This document shows positions 43,262 through 51,168 of a stretch of 64,000 bases of DNA, in pieces (the first letter of the stretch is position 1; each line of letters begins with the position of its first letter). The translations under genes were made by a program, and so were the position numbers. Origin of the DNA: Desulfovibrio sp. JC022 (GTDB lineage: Bacteria > Desulfobacterota > Desulfovibrionia > Desulfovibrionales > Desulfovibrionaceae). The stretch is taken from the NCBI RefSeq assembly GCF_010470665.1, contig NZ_VOPZ01000010.1, forward strand, positions 1 to 64,000, in the 5' to 3' direction. The notes below the pieces were generated by a model, which had not been told where the DNA came from, did not search any database, and saw nothing but the letters and a program-made list of their open reading frames with translations.

Positions 43262-43612
43262 CTAGCTCCTTGAAATCAGGACGATGCCCAGTATGATGGT
43301 TGCGATGCCGATATAACGGTGCATGGGGATTTCCTCTTTAAAGAAATATTTTGAGGCGATGGTTACCAGTACGTAGCCTAGACTCATCATAGGATATGCA
43401 AGGCTCAGCTCCATGCGCGAAAGGACCATGAGCCACAGAAAAGCCCCCAGTCCAAGGGCGGTGATGCCCATGAAGATATGGATGTTTGCTGCGGCGGCAA
43501 TAACAGATTTGCCCCCGGACATTTCTTCCTTGATCCGCACCGCGCCAAGCTTCTGGAAAATCTGACCCAGAGTTGTCATGGTCACTGAGAGGACGACAAG
43601 CAGGTATTCCAT
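43262..43612 (-). CDS. SMR/EamA-type small membrane protein, flippase-like 2
   Basis: 116 aa, four helices, with the same pattern as its neighbour (VLSRMELSLAYPMMSLGYVL versus VLSRLDLSYAYPLLSSGYVL), so the pair arose by duplication. The start is directly after the RsbW-like gene stop (43613). ArnE/ArnF-like role in lipid-linked sugar flipping is inferred from size, pairing and the neighbouring GT2. Confidence 0.83.
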   Translation of the reverse strand: MEYLLVVLSVTMTTLGQIFQKLGAVRIKEEMSGGKSVIAAAANIHIFMGITALGLGAFLWLMVLSRMELSLAYPMMSLGYVLVTIASKYFFKEEIPMHRYIGIATIILGIVLISRS

Positions 43613-44035
43613 TTATTTATCCCCTTTCGGTGCAAGTTGTTTTTCCATGGTCAGGATATTTCCGTCCTGTCTGCGTTCATATTTTACCGAGTCCATGACT
43701 TGTTTGATCAAAAATAGACCGTAGCCGCCTTCCTGCGGGGTATTAAGGTCAGGAGTCTGGATCAATTCAAAATCAAATCCAGGCCCTGAATCTTCCACTT
43801 CGATAATTAATTTGGTCCCATCTGAGATTAAGCGCAGGGCAATGCTGGAATCCTCTGGAGAATTACTGTGCCGGATCGCGTTGGAGACTGCTTCGGAAAC
43901 AGCAAGATCGATATTCTGCCCTGTTTTTTCGTCCATAGGCAGGATGGCCCTGCATTGTCTGACCATTTCTGCACTGATGGACATATTTTTCAGGTTCGCG
44001 CTGAATCTGCGGTTCATGAAAAGTGGTTTGTTCAT
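43613..44035 (-). CDS. RsbW-like ATP-binding anti-sigma factor / serine kinase
   Basis: 140 aa from ATG 44035, which overlaps the stop of the metallophosphoesterase gene (ATGA). A GHKL/HATPase fold: N box DLAVSEAVSNAIRHSN, G1 EVEDSGPGFDFE and G2 EGGYGLFLIKQVMD. Such proteins phosphorylate a STAS antagonist and hold a sigma factor or other target in check. The STAS protein at 41682 is the likely substrate. No sigma factor gene is nearby, so the target is unknown. Confidence 0.88.
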   Translation of the reverse strand: MNKPLFMNRRFSANLKNMSISAEMVRQCRAILPMDEKTGQNIDLAVSEAVSNAIRHSNSPEDSSIALRLISDGTKLIIEVEDSGPGFDFELIQTPDLNTPQEGGYGLFLIKQVMDSVKYERRQDGNILTMEKQLAPKGDK

Positions 44036-45003
44036 GCTCCGTCTCCGGTACAACGTAGGGTATGAATTGTGATTTCCGGTGGGCAATTGAATCGGGCCTG
44101 CACACCGGAACATCCGGCTCCGCGCGAAGTGTAGCCGGACATATTTTTGTGCCTCCAGCTGCCAGATGTCATAGAGCGGGGACAGGTTGCGTGGGTGATG
44201 ATCGGAATTCCTCCGGGGAGGCAGATTTGACCGCCATGGGTATGACCGCAGATATATAGTTCCACGGAACGGGCGGCAGCTTCCGCATACAGTTCAGGGG
44301 AGTGGCTGAGCAGAATTGTAGGGCAGCCTTGAGGCCGGGATCTAAAGGCCCGACCAAGGTCATGGGTGCCGTAGAAATGAGGATCATCCACCCCGGCAAG
44401 AAACAGATCCTCCCCGTTATGTTTGATGATTTGCCCTTCGTTAAGCAGAATGCGCATCCCGCTTTCCTCAAGTTCAGGTACTTGTTCAATGAAATCGTGA
44501 TTTCCCAGTATACCGTAGACTCCGTGGGGAGCATTTATCTGGGTGACCAGCCGGGACATTCCTATGGCGGAAGGTTTATGGCTGTGGTGGGTAAGTAAAC
44601 GGTAATCCCCGGTAAATACGCAAATATCGCAGCGCAGAGGGGAAATCATGGAAAAAAGGGTCTCGCCGCCGTCAATGAAACCGTCAATGTGGATGTCAGT
44701 CAGGTGGAGTATTTTGAATTCATCAAATTGTTCCGGTAGTCCGGGGATAATAACTTCGTTCTTAACTATCTTAAAATCAAGGCTGTTACGCCTGCCCCGT
44801 TCACGCATTCTGCTCAGACGCAACGCCGCGTCCACAAAATTTATAAAAGTATCCAGATTTTCCAGATGAATGCGTCCGAACCCTTTCCCATATATTGAAG
44901 CGGCATGGTCAACCTGCATTCTCAAACGCCGGGAAACAGCTTCTTCACCCATGCGCCGGGCGAGCGATGAATAAATATCGTATGGCAGAGATTTGGAACT
45001 CAT
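44032..45003 (-). CDS. Metallophosphoesterase
   Basis: 323 aa. Calcineurin-like motifs are complete: ILHLTDIHIDG (D.H), VFTGDYR (GD), GILGNHDF (GNHD), ILLSHSPEL (H) and ICGHTHGGQICLPGG (GHTH). The N-terminal 100 residues are helical and without a signal peptide, so it is probably cytosolic. The substrate is unknown; similar proteins act on nucleotides or lipid-linked diphosphates such as UDP-acyl-glucosamine. It lies between the two partner-switch genes and overlaps both by 4 nt. Confidence 0.85.
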   Translation of the reverse strand: MSSKSLPYDIYSSLARRMGEEAVSRRLRMQVDHAASIYGKGFGRIHLENLDTFINFVDAALRLSRMRERGRRNSLDFKIVKNEVIIPGLPEQFDEFKILHLTDIHIDGFIDGGETLFSMISPLRCDICVFTGDYRLLTHHSHKPSAIGMSRLVTQINAPHGVYGILGNHDFIEQVPELEESGMRILLNEGQIIKHNGEDLFLAGVDDPHFYGTHDLGRAFRSRPQGCPTILLSHSPELYAEAAARSVELYICGHTHGGQICLPGGIPIITHATCPRSMTSGSWRHKNMSGYTSRGAGCSGVQARFNCPPEITIHTLRCTGDGA

Positions 45004-46151
45004 GATTGTTCCCCGGTGAATTCAAGGCAGCAGATGGTTACATCGTCTTGCAGGGGCCGATTGTCGCCAAAGGCCAGCATTTCATTATAGACTCCGTCCA
45101 GCAATTGTTTTGATGTTTTTTTGTTGTGATCAAGTACACAGGATTCTAGGCGTGGTGATCCGAATTGTTCTCCGCTTGGAGATTCATATTCTGAAAGTCC
45201 GTCGGTGTAGCTGATGAGGCGGTCTCCGGGATGGAAGGGGACGGTGTCCTGCTCAAAAGGTATTCCCGCATTTATACCGATGACGCTACCGCCTTTATCC
45301 AGGTGTTCAATGCTGCCGTCCTTGCGCAGCAGAAGTGGCGGCAGGTGTCCGGCACTGCTGTATGTAAGGGTCTTTTTTGATTTGCTGATCACACTGTAGA
45401 ACATGGTGAAATGTTTATTCATTCGTTCAATGGGAAAGTCTGCATCAAGTTGTTTGAGTAGTTCTGACGGAGGAATTACCTTGTTCTGTTGTGCGGTGAA
45501 ATGATCAGAGCGTGAGAGCAATCGGGAGACGGAGATCGCCGCCAATGCAGCAGAAACTCCATGTCCGCTGATATCCAGCAGGTAAAAGGAGGTTTTGTCC
45601 GTATCAAGGGGAACCAGATTGAACATGTCTCCGCCAACGTCCCCGCTTGGCTTGAACAGCCAGTTTAAGCAGACATTGCCCATAGTGCATGTTTCTTGAG
45701 GCAGGAAACTTTTTTGGATGAAAGCCGCAGCCGCCAGATCTTCTTTGATGATACGGGCCTTATGTTTATTGCCGGTAATCAGTTTATGCTGCTCCAGCCC
45801 GGCGTTGATGACACTGGTGATTGTGTCACGCTCCGCAGGTTTGGTCAGAAAACGGAAAACGTGTCCTTGATTCAGGGCCGTAAGAGCTGCCTTGATGTCC
45901 GCATGCCCGGTCAGGATTATCCCGATAACGTCTTCATCCAGCTTTTCAATTTCTACAAGGAATTCCAGTCCGTTCATATCCGGCATTTTAAGGTCGGACA
46001 CAACAACGGGATATGGGCCGTTCTCTTTAAAAAGTGCCAGCCCTTTTTCGGGATGGTCGGCAGTATCAATTTTAAATTCTTTACGCAGCAGACTACGAAA
46101 GGAAGTAAGTATATTCGGGTCGTCGTCCACAAAGAGAATTCTGGGCTTCAT
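45000..46151 (-). CDS. Response regulator with PP2C (SpoIIE-type) phosphatase domain
   Basis: 383 aa from ATG 46151 (GAGG upstream). Receiver domain with LFVDDDPN, phospho-acceptor Asp in VVSDLKMPDMNGLEF and Lys in FLTKPAERD; then a SpoIIE-like serine phosphatase domain with DVGGDMFN, YLLDISGHGVSAALAA, ISYTDGLSEY and DDVTIC (all metal-binding Asp present). It would dephosphorylate the STAS protein and switch the RsbW partner. It is the first gene of the operon, so a phosphorelay input controls the whole glycan system. The PAS kinase downstream (46324-48774) is a possible input. Confidence 0.92.
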   Translation of the reverse strand: MKPRILFVDDDPNILTSFRSLLRKEFKIDTADHPEKGLALFKENGPYPVVVSDLKMPDMNGLEFLVEIEKLDEDVIGIILTGHADIKAALTALNQGHVFRFLTKPAERDTITSVINAGLEQHKLITGNKHKARIIKEDLAAAAFIQKSFLPQETCTMGNVCLNWLFKPSGDVGGDMFNLVPLDTDKTSFYLLDISGHGVSAALAAISVSRLLSRSDHFTAQQNKVIPPSELLKQLDADFPIERMNKHFTMFYSVISKSKKTLTYSSAGHLPPLLLRKDGSIEHLDKGGSVIGINAGIPFEQDTVPFHPGDRLISYTDGLSEYESPSGEQFGSPRLESCVLDHNKKTSKQLLDGVYNEMLAFGDNRPLQDDVTICCLEFTGEQS

Positions 46152-46323
46152 CAGCGCAAACCTCAACAAACCTGTATAGTGTTAAGCTTTGGTATGATAA
46201 TAGTCTAAATTCCGGCAAAAGGTCTATTAAATAAATAGTTTTTTAGGGTTAAAGCGATATTGGCAAGGCCGCAATAGATCTCATCTTTTGATCGATGTTC
46301 TTATAATACAAAGTCTTGCGTAA

Positions 46324-48774
46324 TTAACTGAGGGGCAGTTTAATTGTAAAAGTTGTGCCTTCATCTTGGGTGGATTCAAGGTCTATGGTTCCGCCGTGCT
46401 TGGCAACGATAATATCGTGAGCAATAGCGAGTCCTTGCCCGCTGCCTTCTCCTACTTTTTTAGTCGTAAAAAAAGGCTCGAATATTTTATCTTTGACCGA
46501 TTCGGGGATACCGGTTCCGTCGTCGCTGATGCTGATTAACACCTCATCTCCATCCAAATATGTGGAAACAACTATTGTTCCGGTTTGACCTGTTCCTTCA
46601 TATTTATCCTTGATGGCGTGGGCGGCGTTGACGATCATGTTCAGTAGGACCTGATTTATGTTGCCTTGAAAGCAGTTGACCAGCGGTATGTCCCCAAGCT
46701 GCATGTCAATTTCAGCAAAATACTTCCATTCATTGCGTGAAACTGTAGCCGTGTTGGTAATCAAATTATTTATATTCGCAGGTTGTTTCTTCTGTTGTCC
46801 GGGATGTGAAAAATCTTTCATTGCCTGCACAATTCCGGCAACGCGGCTGACTCCTTCCTGAGCGCGGTCACAGGATTGTGGGATTTCATCGACTAGAAAT
46901 TCAAGATCTTCGTCTTCTGCAACTCGGTCACGTTTTTTCAGCAAATCCGGGAAAAGACCGGATTTACGGCACTCATCAAGAATGCGGCTGTCCATTTTGT
47001 GAATTTTCAGAAAATCTGCAAATGCTTCTTTTTGAAAAAGGACTGAGTTGCCTACATATTGAATGGGGGTATTAATTTCATGGGCAATGCCGGATGCCAA
47101 TCTGCCGATGGATTCAAGCTTGCGGGCCATTTCCAGCTTACGCTCAAGATTCTTACGTTCTGAAATATCAAACAGAATTACAGCCAGATGCGGACGGGAA
47201 CCTATGGTTATAGGCAGAACATGACGGGTAACAGGCAGGGTGTGCCCGTCGTTGTCGAGAATTATAGTTTCCCTGATGGATTCTGTTTCATATGATCTGG
47301 GACATATTTCTTCCAGATATTGACCTTGATCGGCAAAGATTCGATCGCAATTGCGGCCCAGAATTTTTCCCCTTGATAGCCCGAACATGTTTTCCGCTAC
47401 TTCATTTGTTTCGGCAATGGTTCTTTTTTCAAGGTCGATAATAAGGAAGGCTGCGGAAATTCCATCCAGCAGAGAACGCAACAATTCCCTGTTCTGGCGT
47501 ATTTCTGTTTCGGCTTTTTTACGCTCAGCTACCTCTACGGTAAGCTCTTCAGTTTTGCGGGTCAGGTCTGCGGTGCGTTCATCAACCAATTGCTCCAATT
47601 GTTCGTTGAGCATTCGAAGCTGTCGTTCCTGCTCTTTGCGTTCAGAAATATCACGCACAATAGCAGTGAACATGACAGCATCCGGGGTACGAATCTCATT
47701 GATAGAAAGGTCGATGGGAAAACGTGAACCATCCTTGCGTACTGCTTCTGCTTCTCTCCCTATCCCGAGAATTTTAGCTATGCCTTTTTTCAAATAACGC
47801 CTGATAAAGCGGTCATGGTTAGCTCTCAGTTCTGGGGGTACAAGAACTCTTACATTTTTTCCAACAAGTTCACCGGAATCGTAACCGAAAATTTTTTCTG
47901 CTGCCGGATTTATGGTTAATATTTTACCTGTTGAATCGGCAGTGATAATGGCATCGATAACTCCATTGAAGAGAGCGGATAGCTTGGCTTCACGGTCTTC
48001 GAGGGATTTTTGGGCCAGTTTCTTTTCGGTGATGTCACTTTTGATGGCAATAAAGTTGCTGACCTTTCCATTTGCATCCATTACCGGGGTGATGGTTTGC
48101 TCTTCATAGTACATTTCGCCATTTTTGCGACGGTTTATAAGTTCTCCGGTCCATGATTTACCGGCAAGGATTGTAGACCATAGCTCTTTATAAAATGCAG
48201 GTGGCTGCTTTCCCGATTTGAGAACTTTCAGAGTTTTGCCGTAAACTTCGTCAAAACGGTATCCGGTCATGGAGGTGAAGGCTTTGTTGATCCAATGTAC
48301 GCGCCCTAAGTTGTCCAAAATGACAATGGCATCTGCAGCTGCGGAGAGGGCGGCTCCCTGAATGCGATATTCGGCCAGTTCTTTTTCTTTTGACGAATCT
48401 CGGGCGATAATAATGGTTGTAGGCGGTCCTTCCAGCGATTGGAGATATTGAACTTTGACAACAAAAGGAATGTTGCCAGATCCGAAGGTGTAGTTTCCTT
48501 GTTGCGAGCTTTGATTGCGCAGGGCTACAGAAAGGGGGTGAGCTTCTGGAGGCAGTTCCTGTTCCCGCTGGCAGAGAGGAAACATTTCTATAACAGGTTT
48601 GCCCATGATGAATATGCGTTTCAAACCGATTAATCGCGCAAAGCTGTCATTGCACCATTTTGCCTTGCCTTTATCGTCGGTCCAGAGGATAGCTTCATCA
48701 ATTGAGCTAAGCACCGCTTCAAGCCGTCCTATTACGGAACGGAGTTCGATAATAAGTTCATCCCGCCCTTTCAT
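46324..48774 (-). CDS. Multi-PAS sensor histidine kinase
   Basis: 816 aa, no membrane segments. PAS domains at about 10-115, 135-255, 262-385 and 430-545, a coiled coil at 385-425, HisKA with the acceptor His in ASGIAHEINTPIQYVG, and HATPase with LLNMIVNAAHAI, ISDDGTGIP and GEGSGQGLAIAH. It lies 5 nt after a separate single-PAS gene. It has no response regulator of its own in the window apart from the PP2C regulator at 45000, which is the nearest; a link is likely but not shown. The 172-nt gap between the two genes holds no clear terminator. Confidence 0.9.
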   Translation of the reverse strand: MKGRDELIIELRSVIGRLEAVLSSIDEAILWTDDKGKAKWCNDSFARLIGLKRIFIMGKPVIEMFPLCQREQELPPEAHPLSVALRNQSSQQGNYTFGSGNIPFVVKVQYLQSLEGPPTTIIIARDSSKEKELAEYRIQGAALSAAADAIVILDNLGRVHWINKAFTSMTGYRFDEVYGKTLKVLKSGKQPPAFYKELWSTILAGKSWTGELINRRKNGEMYYEEQTITPVMDANGKVSNFIAIKSDITEKKLAQKSLEDREAKLSALFNGVIDAIITADSTGKILTINPAAEKIFGYDSGELVGKNVRVLVPPELRANHDRFIRRYLKKGIAKILGIGREAEAVRKDGSRFPIDLSINEIRTPDAVMFTAIVRDISERKEQERQLRMLNEQLEQLVDERTADLTRKTEELTVEVAERKKAETEIRQNRELLRSLLDGISAAFLIIDLEKRTIAETNEVAENMFGLSRGKILGRNCDRIFADQGQYLEEICPRSYETESIRETIILDNDGHTLPVTRHVLPITIGSRPHLAVILFDISERKNLERKLEMARKLESIGRLASGIAHEINTPIQYVGNSVLFQKEAFADFLKIHKMDSRILDECRKSGLFPDLLKKRDRVAEDEDLEFLVDEIPQSCDRAQEGVSRVAGIVQAMKDFSHPGQQKKQPANINNLITNTATVSRNEWKYFAEIDMQLGDIPLVNCFQGNINQVLLNMIVNAAHAIKDKYEGTGQTGTIVVSTYLDGDEVLISISDDGTGIPESVKDKIFEPFFTTKKVGEGSGQGLAIAHDIIVAKHGGTIDLESTQDEGTTFTIKLPLS

Positions 48775-48779
48775 GCTGA

Positions 48780-49133
48780 TCAGCCTTCCTGCCGGGATGT
48801 TATCTGTGCAGCAAATGTTTTTCGTCCATTAACGGTTCCGCTTAGTATGTAGTGGTCTGCAAGTACAACAGAACCGTCCTCTTTCACTATTTCAAGGTCG
48901 AGATGTTGGCCCAGCAAGGATGCGTGTCCTGTTGAAGCATAAGCCGAAAAGCCTAACTGATGGGCATCTCTTAGCGCGGAGGGAATAATGGTCGTCAGTG
49001 ATTTACCTACAAGGCCGGATTCGGTCCAGCCGAATTCTATGGTAAAGGGGGCGTTAATTGCCGTGATAATCCCGTTGATATCAGCAACAATAACCGGCTT
49101 GGCGGTGATGGCGAGAAGTTCTTCGAAGGTCAT
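48780..49133 (-). CDS. Small single PAS-domain protein
   Basis: 117 aa: one PAS fold (VIVADINGIITAINAPFTIEFGWTESGLVGKSLTTIIP ... split here for length: the GW.....G motif is GWTESGLVGKSL). No output domain. It is transcribed just before the histidine kinase (5 nt apart), so it may be a sensory subunit of the kinase or a detached N-terminal PAS domain. Start has AGGAGCTGG upstream. Confidence 0.8.
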   Translation of the reverse strand: MTFEELLAITAKPVIVADINGIITAINAPFTIEFGWTESGLVGKSLTTIIPSALRDAHQLGFSAYASTGHASLLGQHLDLEIVKEDGSVVLADHYILSGTVNGRKTFAAQITSRQEG

Positions 49134-49377
49134 AATCCAGCTCCTGTATGCAAAGTCAGTTTTATAATCATCTTAAGCATGCCACAAAGACAGGATTTAT
49201 GACAAGGTAGGCAAAATTGGTTAAACTAACGAGTTCATCATCAGCAGGCCACTTCAATAAATTCGGTAAGTTAACAGCATAAACCTCAGATCATTCGCAA
49301 AAGACATTTGACTTATTCCCGCCCCCGGAACTACTTACAGATAGTTTTAACAGCCAACAGACGCAGGGCGATTCACA

Positions 49378-50745
49378 ATGGGCAAAACAGAACATTTCGG
49401 ACTGGACTTCGAGACATTTGCGAGACTTATCGACAATCTTCATGATGAAATCATCATCTACGATAACAACTATCGCATGCTCTACGTAAACAAGGCCTGT
49501 GAGCGTCATTACGGATTTACTCAGCAGGAAATGATCAATATGCCTTTCTGGGATGTGGTCAGTAAACACAATTCATGGGACCGCCCCATCCTGCCTCTTG
49601 TCTATGAAAAAAAGCTCCCGGCTAAACAGGAACAGAAAACATATCTGGGCCTTGAAGTACTGACCATTGCAGTCCCCCTGCTGGATAACGAGCAGGAAGT
49701 TGAATACGTACTGCTCAGCATTCGTGACAATTTCCATGAAGGGCGTATTCTCCACCCTGAAGAACTTACTGCCAGCAACGAAGACCCTGCCGCGGCCAAG
49801 CCTGAAGACCTGATTTATCGCAGTTCATTGATGGAACAGACCGTCATTGCTGCCCGCAAGGTTGCTTCCATCAGCGCCCCCTGCCTACTTCTGGGTGAAT
49901 CGGGGTGCGGTAAAAGTTTGCTGGCAAAATTCATCCACGCCAACAGCAAACGGGCTGAAAAACCATTTGTGGTGGTCAACTGTGCAGCCATCCCACATGA
50001 ACTTTTTGAGTCGGAACTCTTCGGACACGTTGAGGGAGCATTTTCCGGAGCAACCAAAGCACGCGGCGGACTTATTGCCAAAGCTGAGGGCGGTACACTG
50101 TTTCTTGATGAAATTTCCGAGCTGCCCCTGTCCATGCAGGCCAAACTCCTCTATGCGGTGCAGGAACTTGAATACCGTCCGGTGGGCAGCTCTTCGCCGG
50201 TTAAAGCCGATGTACGCATTCTGGCCGCCTCCAACCGCAATATGGAACGCATGGTTGAAACCGGAGCTTTCAGGCAGGACCTCTATTTCCGGCTCAATGT
50301 TTTCGACATCGTTATCCCGCCCCTGCGCGACCGCCAGGAAGACCTGATTCCCCTGCTGCACTACTTTTTCAACCGCTACGGCAAAACACACGGCAAAGGC
50401 AAACGCCTTTCCTCCGCTGCGCAAAACCTGCTCTGCCAATACTCATGGCCCGGAAACATCCGCGAACTGGCCCATCTTGTGGAACGTCTGGTGGTAACTG
50501 TGGAGGAAGAGATCATCACCATGGACCACATTCCGTCTTCCATTTACGAAACCACAGCCACTCCCATTTCGCCTCTGACTTCCGCAGAAAGCCTTGACGA
50601 TGCCCTTGAAACAGTGGAACGCCAAATGATTATGGATGCCGTTGCCAAACATGGCAGCAGTCGCAAGGTAGCTTCAGCCTTAAAAATCAGCCAATCCCGA
50701 GCCTCCCGCCTGATTAGAAAATATCAAATCAAATCGAACTACTAG
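49378..50745 (+). CDS. Sigma54-dependent activator with PAS sensor domain
   Basis: 455 aa. N-terminal PAS domain (about 12-120, RMLYVNKACERHYGFTQQEM), AAA+ domain (about 148-375) with Walker A GESGCGKSLLAKFI and GGTLFLDEISELPL, and a C-terminal Fis HTH (SRKVASALKISQSRASRLIR). The sigma54-contacting loop reads GAFSGA instead of GAFTGA. No receiver domain, so it senses a ligand through PAS. It is divergent from the PAS kinase gene and immediately upstream of three palindromes and a consensus sigma54 promoter, so it probably activates the downstream transporter and molybdenum hydroxylase operon. Confidence 0.92.
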   Translation: MGKTEHFGLDFETFARLIDNLHDEIIIYDNNYRMLYVNKACERHYGFTQQEMINMPFWDVVSKHNSWDRPILPLVYEKKLPAKQEQKTYLGLEVLTIAVPLLDNEQEVEYVLLSIRDNFHEGRILHPEELTASNEDPAAAKPEDLIYRSSLMEQTVIAARKVASISAPCLLLGESGCGKSLLAKFIHANSKRAEKPFVVVNCAAIPHELFESELFGHVEGAFSGATKARGGLIAKAEGGTLFLDEISELPLSMQAKLLYAVQELEYRPVGSSSPVKADVRILAASNRNMERMVETGAFRQDLYFRLNVFDIVIPPLRDRQEDLIPLLHYFFNRYGKTHGKGKRLSSAAQNLLCQYSWPGNIRELAHLVERLVVTVEEEIITMDHIPSSIYETTATPISPLTSAESLDDALETVERQMIMDAVAKHGSSRKVASALKISQSRASRLIRKYQIKSNY

Positions 50746-50752
50746 CGAAACT

Positions 50753-50845
50753 GAGTCACACTTGACTCGCGAGTCGCTATCGACTCATTCCTTACAAAAA
50801 CCCGCCCAGCAAAGGGTTTATTCAATACCGAGTCATTAACGACTC
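50753..50845. promoter_or_regulatory. Three GAGTC-N6-GACTC palindromes, candidate activator sites
   Basis: Sites at 50753-50768, 50771-50786 and 50830-50845, each a perfect 5-bp inverted repeat with a 6-bp spacer. The distal pair is 18 bp apart centre to centre; the third is 59 bp nearer to the promoter, with its centre 106 bp before the -24 element. They lie directly after the activator gene and before a sigma54 promoter, as expected for its enhancer. Confidence 0.75.
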
Positions 50846-50941
50846 AAAATATTTTTATTGATTGAATGATCATACAGCCGTTATAAATCTTAACATACTG
50901 GTATTTTTCATCTTTATTTAGTGAAAACTATAACTTTTGGT

Positions 50942-50957
50942 TGGCACATGACTTGCT
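50942..50957 (+). promoter_or_regulatory. Sigma54 promoter (-24/-12) of the eamA/molybdenum hydroxylase operon
   Basis: TGGCAC-N5-TTGCT, with GG at 50943-50944 and GC at 50955-50956, exactly 10 bp apart, matches the sigma54 consensus without mismatch in the key positions. The start of transcription would be near 50968, giving a 200-nt leader before eamA. An activator of the right type is encoded just upstream. Confidence 0.85.
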
Positions 50958-51016
50958 CAAAGAGACTCAACACATATTCAAATCAGATTGATGCAGTGTC
51001 CGCCGTGGGAAGGAAA

Positions 51017-51129
51017 ATTGCTATGGAGGTAGCAATTAAATACGGACAAACGGGGTGTTTGATTTCGTATAAGGCAACAGCATCACTATTGTGTTCGTGG
51101 AGGCAGCCGCATAATAGATTGAATGCGGC
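51017..51129 (+). other. Structured 5' leader of the eamA transcript
   Basis: Two perfect hairpins: ATTGCTA / TAGCAAT (51017-51023, 51030-51036) with the loop TGGAGG, and GCCGCAT / ATGCGGC (51106-51112, 51123-51129) with a 10-nt loop. A short reading frame (113 aa from 50921, or from the ATG at 51023 with AAGGA upstream) overlaps the eamA start and could be a leader peptide, but has no recognisable sequence. No known riboswitch class was recognised. Confidence 0.4.
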
Positions 51130-51168
51130 ATTCAAAAGAGGTGATTTAAAATTCAAGGGAGAGACTGT

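Noticed and set aside
42902-43612. Calling the SMR pair a multidrug efflux system
   Set aside because: The paired genes beside a polyprenyl-phosphate sugar synthase fit flippases of the ArnE/ArnF type better.
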